A DNA stretch of 64,000 nucleotides from NCBI GenBank assembly GCA_027186245.1, contig CP114481.1, positions 21,731,501-21,795,500 on the forward strand, written 5' to 3'. The DNA is from Coriaria nepalensis. Lineage: Eukaryota > Streptophyta > Magnoliopsida > Cucurbitales > Coriariaceae. This document shows, piece after piece, positions 1-8,659 of the stretch. The position numbers and the translations under genes are program-made. Under the pieces are notes generated by a model. That model saw only the letters and a list, made by a program, of their open reading frames with translations, was not told the origin of the DNA and made no database searches. How positions within the stretch are numbered: position 1 is the stretch's first letter; every line of letters begins with the position of its first letter.

Positions 1-1284
1 CGCCTTTCAAACATTATTTTCTTACATAACTTGCAATTAATCTACTGAAGACAACAATGCATTATTTTAACATTAAAAAACATATCTCTCCGTCTTTTCA
101 ATCATTAAATTGTTTGAAGGCACTTCGAACCAATTCTATTTTTGAATTTAGAACACGACTTTCATGCATAACTTGCACTTGATCTATTGAAGGCAACTAT
201 TCATTTTTTTTGCCTTAAAGTCATATTATTGCGTCTCTTTTAGTCATTAAATCTTTCGGAATCACTTCGAATGAAATTCGGCCTTTAAACATGACTTTCG
301 TGCATAACTTGCAGTTGATCTATTGAAGGCAATAATGCATTTGTTTGGCCTTAAAGTCATGTCACTGATTCTCTTCTAGTCATTAACTCATTCAAAATTA
401 ATTCGAACGAATTCTATTTTCGCCTTTCAAACATTATTTTCTTACATAACTTGCAATTAATCTACTGAAGACAACAATGCATTATTTTAGCATTAAAAAA
501 CATATCTCTCCGTCTTTTCAATCATTAAATTGTTTGAAGGCACTTCGAACCAATTCTATTTTTGAATTTAGAACACGACTTTCATGCATAACTTGCACTT
601 AATCTATTGAAGGCAACTATTCATTTTTTTAGCCTTAAAGTCATATTATTGCGTCTCTTTTAGTCATTAAATCTTTCTGAATCACTTCGAATGAAATTCG
701 GCCTTTAAACATGACTTTCGTGCATAACTTGCAGTTGATCTATTGAAGGCAACAATGCATTTGTTTAGCCTTAAAGTCATGTCACTGAGTCTGTTCTAGT
801 CATTAAATCATTCTAAATTTATTCGAACGAATACTATTTTCGCCCTTCAAACATTATTTTCTTACATAACTTGCAATTAATCTACTGAAGACAACAACAC
901 ATTATTTTAGCATTAAAAAGCATATCACTCAGTCTTTTCAATCATTAAATTGTTTGAAGGCACTTCGAACCAATTCTATTTTTGAATTTAGAACACGACT
1001 TTCATGCATAACTTGCACTTGATCTATTGAAGGCAACTATTCATTTTTTTTGCCTTAAAGTCATATTATTGCGTCTCTTTTAGTCATTAAATCTTTCGGA
1101 ATCACTTCGAATGAAATTCGGCCTTTAAACATGACTTTCGTGCATAACTTGCAGTTGATCTATTGAAGGCAACAATGCATTTGTTTAGCCTTAAAGTCAT
1201 GTCACTGAGTCTGTTCTAGTCATTAACTCATTCAAAATTAATTCGAATGAATTCTATTTTCGCCCTTCAAACATTATTTTCTTA

Positions 1285-1324
1285 CATAACTTGCAATTAA
1301 TCTACTGAAGACAACAATGCATTA
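1285..1324 (+). other. Conserved block 1, copy in subunit A
   Basis: This 40-bp block begins CATAACTTGCA and ends near ATGCATTA. It recurs in B at 1427-1466 and in C at 1563-1602, with spacings of 142 and 136 bp. It stays nearly unchanged across the window while flanking positions vary more. Conservation both between the old subunits and between monomers could mean a protein-binding or nucleosome-positioning constraint, but homogenisation alone could also produce it. No known binding motif is recognised. Confidence 0.7.
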
Positions 1325-1361
1325 TTTTAGCATTGAAAAGCATATCACTCAGTCTTTTCAA

Positions 1362-1370
1362 TCATTAAAT
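1362..1370 (+). other. Conserved block 2 (TCATTAAAT) in subunit A
   Basis: The nonamer TCATTAAAT recurs at 1504-1512 in B and 1640-1648 in C, with the same 142 and 136 bp spacing as block 1. It is present in nearly every subunit of the array. Its role is unknown; it marks the subunit register. Confidence 0.65.
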
Positions 1371-1391
1371 TGTTTGAAGGCACTTCGAACC

Positions 1392-1408
1392 AATTCTATT
1401 TTTGAATT
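1392..1408. other. A/B junction inverted repeat
   Basis: AATTC (1392-1396) and GAATT (1404-1408) are reverse complements separated by 7 T-rich bases. The element sits where A passes into B and is kept in most monomers. Units with a TTTTAAAATTTAG junction (for example near 30697, 33637 and 34477) lose it. Confidence 0.7.
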
Positions 1409-1538
1409 TAGAATACGACTTTCATGCATAACTTGCACTTGATCTATTGAAGGCAACTATTCATTTTTTTAGCCTTAAAGTCATATTATTGCGTCTCTTT
1501 TAGTCATTAAATCTTTCGGAATCACTTCGAATGAAATT
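1403..1538 (+). repeat. Subunit B of the monomer (136 bp)
   Basis: Middle third, six bases shorter than A and C. It aligns with them through both conserved blocks, matching C at about 37 of 40 positions in the long block. It contains a run of seven T (CATTTTTTT) that varies by one base in several units (14741, 28661 and 50497 regions), which accounts for 419-, 421- and 411-bp unit lengths there. Its 3' end carries the most informative variants in the array: CGAATG, CGAACG, CGAAAG, CCTTCG or GTCGAACG just before AAATTCGG. Confidence 0.9.
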
Positions 1539-1540
1539 CG
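1528..1540. other. B/C junction inverted repeat
   Basis: CGAAT (1528-1532) and ATTCG (1536-1540) are reverse complements with a 3-base spacer. The adjoining TTCGAA is itself palindromic. Many units from 18321 onward replace the six bases CGAACG or CGAATG with CCTTCG, which breaks this dyad. Confidence 0.7.
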
Positions 1541-1680
1541 GCCTTTAAACATGACTTTCGTGCATAACTTGCAGTTGATCTATTGAAGGCAACAATGCAT
1601 TTGTTTAGCCTTAAAGTCATGTCACTGAGTCTGTTCTAGTCATTAAATCATTCTAAATTAATTCGAACGAATTCTATTTT
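1539..1680 (+). repeat. Subunit C of the monomer (142 bp)
   Basis: Last third. It starts at CGGCCTTTAAAC, aligned with the start of A, and ends at the EcoRI-bearing junction. C is the subunit lost in the 284-bp units (2101 and 5325) and the only one represented in the 111-bp fragment at 8549. Diagnostic variants used to follow HORs are GTCTGTTCT versus GTCTCTTCT, TCTAAATTA versus TCAAAATTA, and CGTGCATAAC versus CGTATATAAC or CGTAAATAAC. Confidence 0.9.
1660..1673. other. C/A junction inverted repeat with EcoRI site
   Basis: AATTCG (1660-1665) and CGAATT (1668-1673) are perfect reverse complements around a central AA, the strongest dyad in the monomer. It also holds a direct repeat of AATTC separated by five bases, which explains the 10-bp deletion seen in eight later units. 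GAATTC at 1669-1674 gives an EcoRI site, so digestion should yield a ladder based on 420 bp. Confidence 0.75.
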
Positions 1681-2100
1681 CGCCCTTCAAACATTATTTT
1701 CTCACATAACTTGCAATTAATCTACTGAAGACAACAACACATTATTTTAGCATTAAAAAGCATATCACTCAGTCTTTTCAATCATTAAATTGTTTGAAGG
1801 CACTTCGAACCAATTCTATTTTTGAATTTAGAACACGACTTTCATGCATAACTTGCACTTGATCTACTGAAGGCAACTATTCATTTTTTTAGCCTTAAAG
1901 TCATATTATTGCGTCTCTTTTAGTCATTAAATCTTTCTAAATCACTTCGAATGAAATTCAGCCTTTAAACATGACTTTCGTGCATAACTTGCAGTTGATC
2001 TATTGAAGGCAACAATGCATTTGTTTAGCCTTAAAGTCATGTCACTGAGTCTGTTATAGTCATTAAATCATTCTAAATTAATTCGAACGAATTCTATTTT

Positions 2101-2384
2101 CGCCCTTCAAACATTATTTTCTTACATAACTTGCAATTAATCTACTGAAGACAACAATGCATTATTTTAGCATTAAAAAGCATATCACTCAGTCTTTTCA
2201 ATCATTAAATTGTTTAAAGGCACTTCGAACCAATTCTATATTTGAATTTAGAACATGACTTTCATGCATAACTTGCACTTGATCTATTGAAGGCAACTAT
2301 TTAGTTTTTTAGCCTTAAAGTCATATTATTGCTTCTCTTTTAGTCATTAAATCTTTCTAAATCACTTCGAACGAATTCTATTTT
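2101..2384 (+). repeat. 284-bp unit lacking subunit C
   Basis: Subunits A and B run directly into the next A (junction near 2365-2380, CACTTCGAACGAATTC). The missing 136 bp equals the B-to-C period. B and C both end in a TTCGAA-containing junction, so exchange between the two homologous ends would remove exactly one subunit. The same 284-bp unit occurs at 5325-5608. Confidence 0.92.
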
Positions 2385-3224
2385 CACCCTTGAAACATTA
2401 TTTTCTTACATAACTTGCAATTAATCTACTGAAGACAACAACGCATTATTTTAGCATTAAAAAGCATATCATTCAGTCTTTTCAATCATTAAATTGTTTG
2501 AAGGCACTTCGAACCAATTCTATTTTTGAATTTAGAACACGACTTTCATGCATAACTTGCACTTGATCTATTAAAGGCAACTATTTAGTTTTTTAGCCTT
2601 AAAGTCATATTATTGCGTCTCTTTTAGTCATTAAATCTTTCTGAATCACTTCGAATGAAATTCGGCCTTTAAACATGACTTTCGTGCATAACTTGCAGTT
2701 GATCTACTGAAGGCAACAATGCATTTGTTTGGCCTTACAGTCATGTCACTGACTCTCTTCTAGTCATTAACTCATTCAAAATTAATTCGAACGAATTCTA
2801 TTTTCGCCTTTCAAACATTATTTTCTTACATAACTTGCAATTAATCTACTGAAGACAACAATGCATTATTTTAGCATTAAAAAACATATCTCTCCGTCTT
2901 TTCAATCATTAAATTGTTTGAAGGCACTTCGAACCAATTCTATTTTTGAATTTAGAACACGACTTTCATGCATAACTTGCACTTGATCTATTGAAGGCAA
3001 CTATTCATTTTTTTAGCCTTAAAGTCATATTATTGCGTCTCTTTTAGTCATTAAATCTTTCTGAATCACTTTGAATGAAATTCGGCCTTTAAACATGACT
3101 TTCGTGCATAACTTGCAGTTGATCTATTGAAGGCAACAATGCATTTGTTTAGCCTTAAAGTCATGTCACTGAGTCTCTTCTAGTCATTAACTCATTCAAA
3201 ATTAATTCGAACAAATTCTATTTT

Positions 3225-6200
3225 CGCCTTTCAAACATTATTTTCTTACATAACTTGCAATTAATCTACTGAAGACAACAATGCATTATTTTAACATTAA
3301 AAAACATATCTCTCCGTCTTTTCAATCATTAAATTGTTTGAAGGCACTTCGAACCAATTCTATTTTTGAATTTAGAACACGACTTTCATGCATAACTTGC
3401 ACTTGATCTATTGAAGGCAACTATTCATTTTTTTTGCCTTAAAGTCATATTATTGCGTCTCTTTTAGTCATTAAATCTTTCGGAATCACTTCGAATGAAA
3501 TTCGGCCTTTAAACATGACTTTCGTGCATAACTTGCAGTTGATCTATTGAAGGCAATAATGCATTTGTTTGGCCTTAAAGTCATGTCACTGATTCTCTTC
3601 TAGTCATTAACTCATTCAAAATTAATTCGAACGAATTCTATTTTCGCCTTTCAAACATTATTTTCTTACATAACTTGCAATTAATCTACTGAAGACAACA
3701 ATGCATTATTTTAGCATTAAAAAACATATCTCTCCGTCTTTTCAATCATTAAATTGTTTGAAGGCACTTCGAACCAATTCTATTTTTGAATTTAGAACAC
3801 GACTTTCATGCATAACTTGCACTTAATCTATTGAAGGCAACTATTCATTTTTTTAGCCTTAAAGTCATATTATTGCGTCTCTTTTAGTCATTAAATCTTT
3901 CTGAATCACTTCGAATGAAATTCGGCCTTTAAACATGACTTTCGTGCATAACTTGCAGTTGATCTATTGAAGGCAACAATGCATTTGTTTAGCCTTAAAG
4001 TCATGTCACTGAGTCTGTTCTAGTCATTAAATCATTCTAAATTTATTCGAACGAATACTATTTTCGCCCTTCAAACATTATTTTCTTACATAACTTGCAA
4101 TTAATCTACTGAAGACAACAACACATTATTTTAGCATTAAAAAGCATATCACTCAGTCTTTTCAATCATTAAATTGTTTGAAGGCACTTCGAACCAATTC
4201 TATTTTTGAATTTAGAACACGACTTTCATGCATAACTTGCACTTGATCTATTGAAGGCAACTATTCATTTTTTTTGCCTTAAAGTCATATTATTGCGTCT
4301 CTTTTAGTCATTAAATCTTTCGGAATCACTTCGAATGAAATTCGGCCTTTAAACATGACTTTCGTGCATAACTTGCAGTTGATCTATTGAAGGCAACAAT
4401 GCATTTGTTTAGCCTTAAAGTCATGTCACTGAGTCTGTTCTAGTCATTAACTCATTCAAAATTAATTCGAATGAATTCTATTTTCGCCCTTCAAACATTA
4501 TTTTCTTACATAACTTGCAATTAATCTACTGAAGACAACAATGCATTATTTTAGCATTAAAAAGCATATCACTCAGTCTTTTCAATCATTAAATTGTTTG
4601 AAGGCACTTCGAACCAATTCTATTTTTGAATTTAGAATACGACTTTCATGCATAACTTGCACTTGATCTATTGAAGGCAACTATTCATTTTTTTAGCCTT
4701 AAAGTCATATTATTGCGTCTCTTTTAGTCATTAAATCTTTCGGAATCACTTCGAATGAAATTCGGCCTTTAAACATGACTTTCGTGCATAACTTGCAGTT
4801 GATCTATTGAAGGCAACAATGCATTTGTTTAGCCTTAAAGTCATGTCACTGAGTCTGTTCTAGTCATTAAATCATTCTAAATTAATTCGAACGAATTCTA
4901 TTTTCGCCCTTCAAACATTATTTTCTCACATAACTTGCAATTAATCTACTGAAGACAACAACACATTATTTTAGCATTAAAAAGCATATCACTCAGTCTT
5001 TTCAATCATTAAATTGTTTGAAGGCACTTCGAACCAATTCTATTTTTGAATTTAGAACACGACTTTCATGCATAACTTGCACTTGATCTACTGAAGGCAA
5101 CTATTCATTTTTTTAGCCTTAAAGTCATATTATTGCGTCTCTTTTAGTCATTAAATCTTTCTAAATCACTTCGAATGAAATTCAGCCTTTAAACATGACT
5201 TTCGTGCATAACTTGCAGTTGATCTATTGAAGGCAACAATGCATTTGTTTAGCCTTAAAGTCATGTCACTGAGTCTGTTATAGTCATTAAATCATTCTAA
5301 ATTAATTCGAACGAATTCTATTTTCGCCCTTCAAACATTATTTTCTTACATAACTTGCAATTAATCTACTGAAGACAACAATGCATTATTTTAGCATTAA
5401 AAAGCATATCACTCAGTCTTTTCAATCATTAAATTGTTTAAAGGCACTTCGAACCAATTCTATATTTGAATTTAGAACATGACTTTCATGCATAACTTGC
5501 ACTTGATCTATTGAAGGCAACTATTTAGTTTTTTAGCCTTAAAGTCATATTATTGCTTCTCTTTTAGTCATTAAATCTTTCTAAATCACTTCGAACGAAT
5601 TCTATTTTCACCCTTGAAACATTATTTTCTTACATAACTTGCAATTAATCTACTGAAGACAACAACGCATTATTTTAGCATTAAAAAGCATATCATTCAG
5701 TCTTTTCAATCATTAAATTGTTTGAAGGCACTTCGAACCAATTCTATTTTTGAATTTAGAACACGACTTTCATGCATAACTTGCACTTGATCTATTAAAG
5801 GCAACTATTTAGTTTTTTAGCCTTAAAGTCATATTATTGCGTCTCTTTTAGTCATTAAATCTTTCTGAATCACTTCGAATGAAATTCGGCCTTTAAACAT
5901 GACTTTCGTGCATAACTTGCAGTTGATCTACTGAAGGCAACAATGCATTTGTTTGGCCTTACAGTCATGTCACTGACTCTCTTCTAGTCATTAACTCATT
6001 CAAAATTAATTCGAACGAATTCTATTTTCGCCTTTCAAACATTATTTTCTTACATAACTTGCAATTAATCTACTGAAGACAACAATGCATTATTTTAGCA
6101 TTAAAAAACATATCTCTCCGTCTTTTCAATCATTAAATTGTTTGAAGGCACTTCGAACCAATTCTATTTTTGAATTTAGAACACGACTTTCATGCATAAC

Positions 6201-6448
6201 TTGCACTTGATCTATTGAAGGCAACTATTCATTTTTTTAGCCTTAAAGTCATATTATTGCGTCTCTTTTAGTCATTAAATCTTTCTGAATCACTTTGAAT
6301 GAAATTCGGCCTTTAAACATGACTTTCGTGCATAACTTGCAGTTGATCTATTGAAGGCAACAATGCATTTGTTTAGCCTTAAAGTCATGTCACTGAGTCT
6401 CTTCTAGTCATTAACTCATTCAAAATTAATTCGAACAAATTCTATTTT
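3225..6448 (+). repeat. 3224-bp HOR, copy 2 (eight units)
   Basis: Units start at 3225, 3645, 4065, 4485, 4905, 5325, 5609 and 6029. Reading it line by line against copy 1, I noticed one substitution in 3224 bp (G at 1335, A at 4559). A third copy begins at 6449 with the same TTTTAACATT marker but departs within that unit, so this HOR ends here in recognisable form. Such identity implies a very recent duplication or gene conversion, or an assembly duplication. Confidence 0.95.
5325..5608 (+). repeat. 284-bp unit lacking subunit C, second copy
   Basis: Identical in structure to 2101-2384 and carried along by the 3224-bp HOR. It shares that unit's private variants (TTGTTTAAAGG, CTATATTTG, AACATGACT), so it is a copy of one deletion event, not an independent one. 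Confidence 0.92.
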
Positions 6449-8548
6449 CGCCTTTCAAACATTATTTTCTTACATAACTTGCAATTAATCTACTGAAGAC
6501 AACAATGCATTATTTTAACATTAAAAAACATATCTCTCCGTCTTTTCAATCATTAAATTGTTTGAAGGCACTTCGAACCAATTCTATTTTTGAATTTAGA
6601 ACACAACTTTCATGCATAACTTGCACTTGATCTATTGAAGGCAACTATTCATTTTTTTTGCCTTAAAGTCATATTATTGCGTCTCTTTTAGTCATTAAAT
6701 CTTTCGGAATCACTTCGAATGAAATTCGGCCTTTAAACATGACTTTCGTGCATAACTTGCAGTTGATCTATTGAAGGCAACAATGCATTTGTTTAGCCTT
6801 AAAGTCATGTCACTGAGTCTGTTCTAGTCATTAACTCATTCAAAATTAATTCGAACGAATTCTATTTTCGCCTTTCGAACATTATTTTCTTACATAACTT
6901 GCAATTAATCTACTGAATACAACAATGCATTATTTTAGCATTAAAAAACATATCTCTCCGTCTTTTCAATCATTAAATTGTTTGAAGGCACTTCGAACCA
7001 ATTCTATTTTTGAATTTAGAACACGACTTTCATGCATAACTTGCACTTGATCTATTGAAGGCAACTATTCATTTTTTTTGCCATAAAGTCATATTATTGC
7101 GTCTCTTTTAGTCATTAAATCTTTCGGAATCACTTCGAATGAAATTCGGCCTTTAAACATGACTTTCGTGCATAACTTGCAGTTGATCTATTGAAGGCAA
7201 CAATGCATTTGTTTAGCCTTAAAGTCATGTCACTGCGTCTCTTCTAGTCATTAAATCATTCAAAATTAATTCGAATGAATTCTATTTTCGCCCTTCAAAC
7301 ATTATTTTCTTACATAACTTGCAATTAATCTACTGAAGACAACAATGCATTATTTTAGCATTAAAAAGCATATCACTCAGTCTTTTCAATCATTAACTTG
7401 TTTGAAGGCACTTCGAACCAATTCTATTTTTGAATTTAGAACACGACTTTCATGCATAACTTGCACTTGATCTACTGAAGGCAACTATTCATTTTTTTAG
7501 CCTTAAAGTCATATTATTGCGTCTCTTTTAGTCATTAAATCTTTCTAAATCACTTCGAATGAAATTCAGCCTTTAAACATGACTTTCGTGCATAACTTGC
7601 AGTTGATCTATTGAAGGCAACAATGCATTTGTTTAGCCTTAAAGTCATGTAACTGAGTCTGTTATAGTCATTAAATCATTCTAAATTAATTCGAACGAAT
7701 TCTATTTTCGCCCTTCAAACATTATTTTCTTACATAACTTGCAATTAATCTACTGAAGACAAAAACGCATTATTTTACCATTAAAAAGCATATCACTCAG
7801 TCTTTTCAATCATTAAATTGTTTGAAGGCACTTCGAACCAATTCTATTTTTGAATTTAGAACACGACTTTCATGCATAACTTGCACTTGATCTATTGAAG
7901 GCAACTATTCATTTTTTTAGCCTTAAAGTCATATTATTACCTCTCTTTTAGTCATTAAATCTTTCGGAATCACTTCGAATGAAATTCGGCCTTTAAACAT
8001 GACTTTCGTGCATAACTTGCAGTTGATCTATTGAAGGCAACAATGCATTTGTTTAGCCTTAAAGTCATGTCACTGAGTCTGTTCTAGTCATTAAATCATT
8101 CTAAATTAATTCGAACGAATTCTATTTTCGCCCTTCAAACATTATTTTCTCACATAACTTGCAATTAATCTACTGAAGACAACAACACATTATTTTAGCA
8201 TTAAAAAGCATATCACTCAGTCTTTTCAATCATTAAATTGTTTGAAGGCACTTCGAACCAATTCTATTTTTGAATTTAGAACACGACTTTCATGCATAAC
8301 TTGCACTTGATCTATTGAAGGCAACTATTCATTTTTTTAGCCTTAAAGTCATATTATTACCTCTCTTTTAGTCATTAAATCTTTCGGAATCACTTCGAAT
8401 GAAATTCGGCCTTTAAACATGACTTTCGTGCATAACTTGCAGTTGATCTATTGAAGGCAACAATGCATTTGTTTAGCCTTAAAGTCATGTCACTGAGTCT
8501 GTTCTAGTCATTAAATCATTCTAAATTAATTCGAACGAATTCTATTTT
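6449..8548 (+). repeat. Five monomers, recombinant end of the 3224-bp HOR
   Basis: Units start at 6449, 6869, 7289, 7709 and 8129. The unit at 6449 starts like HOR unit 1 (TTTTAACATT) but ends like another unit (GTTTAGCC, GAGTCTGTTC). The unit at 7289 shares CTACTGAAGG and CTGTTATAG with the HOR unit at 1681. The units at 7709 and 8129 share ATTATTACCTCTC, a variant not seen to the left. The block reads as HOR-derived material reshuffled by exchange. Confidence 0.85.
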
Positions 8549-8659
8549 TGCTGTTGATCTATTGAAGGCAACAATGCATTTGTTTAGCCTTAAAGTCATG
8601 TCACTGAGTCTGTTCTAGTCATTAAATCATTCTAAATTAATTCGAACGAATTCTATTTT
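8549..8659 (+). repeat. 111-bp truncated monomer (subunit C fragment)
   Basis: After TCTATTTTT at 8549 the sequence jumps directly into the middle of subunit C (GTTGATCT at 8553), skipping all of A, all of B and the start of C. The next normal monomer starts at 8660. From 8553 the sequence repeats what begins at 8442, an offset of 111 bp. The monomer after it (8660-9079) is essentially identical to the one before (8129-8548). This is the only out-of-register break I found in the window. Confidence 0.9.

Larger units (their letters stand above)
1261..1402 (+). repeat. Subunit A of the monomer (142 bp)
   Basis: First third of the reference monomer. It aligns with B and C from its first bases (CGCCCTTCAAAC in A, CGGCCTTTAAAC in C) through the CATAACTTGCA block and the TCATTAAAT block. 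A is the most divergent of the three in the long block, matching C at about 35 of 40 positions and B at about 33 of 40. Two recurrent alternatives of A exist along the array: CTTCAAAC versus TTTAAAC near its start, and CTTCGAACC versus CTTCAAACA near its end. Confidence 0.9.
1261..1680 (+). repeat. Reference 420-bp monomer (A-B-C)
   Basis: This unit is chosen as reference because it lies close to the majority sequence. It starts at CGCCCTTCAAAC and ends at GAATTCTATTTT. It has three subunits of 142, 136 and 142 bp. It contains 10 CpG dinucleotides and an EcoRI-type site (GAATTC, 1669-1674) at the C/A junction. BstBI-type TTCGAA sites lie at all three subunit junctions, and ATGCAT sites lie in A and C. 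Most other monomers keep the EcoRI site; exceptions carry GAATAC, or the 10-bp deletion described at 50294-51114. The start point is a convention, since a tandem repeat has no natural start. Confidence 0.95.
1..3224 (+). repeat. 3224-bp HOR, copy 1 (eight units)
   Basis: Units start at 1, 421, 841, 1261, 1681, 2101, 2385 and 2805. Seven are 420 bp and the unit at 2101 is 284 bp. Markers by unit are TTTTAACATT with GATTCTCTT (1), CACTTAATCT with GAATACTATT at its end (421), AACAACAC (841), GAATACGACT (1261), CTCACATAAC with CTGTTATAG (1681), the missing C (2101), CACCCTTGAAAC (2385) and CACTTTGAATG (2805). Each recurs exactly 3224 bp later. Left units use an ATCTCTCCGTC variant of A that is rare elsewhere, giving this end its own family signature. 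Confidence 0.95.

Noticed and set aside
1261..1402. Identity with a known 142-bp beetle satellite
   Set aside because: The subunit length agrees with an abundant mealworm satellite known to me, but length is not evidence of homology. I cannot confirm sequence similarity without a search, so I make no species call.
1428..1480. Poly-T run in subunit B as a terminator
   Set aside because: The seven T are not preceded by a stable GC-rich hairpin and occur in every unit, so they are repeat sequence, not a regulatory signal.
1528..1545. CENP-B box
   Set aside because: The B/C junction has TTCG followed by an A and a later CGG, but the spacing and the CGGG core of the known box do not fit. CGGG is almost absent from the window; one case at 27976-27979 lacks the upstream TTCG at the right distance.
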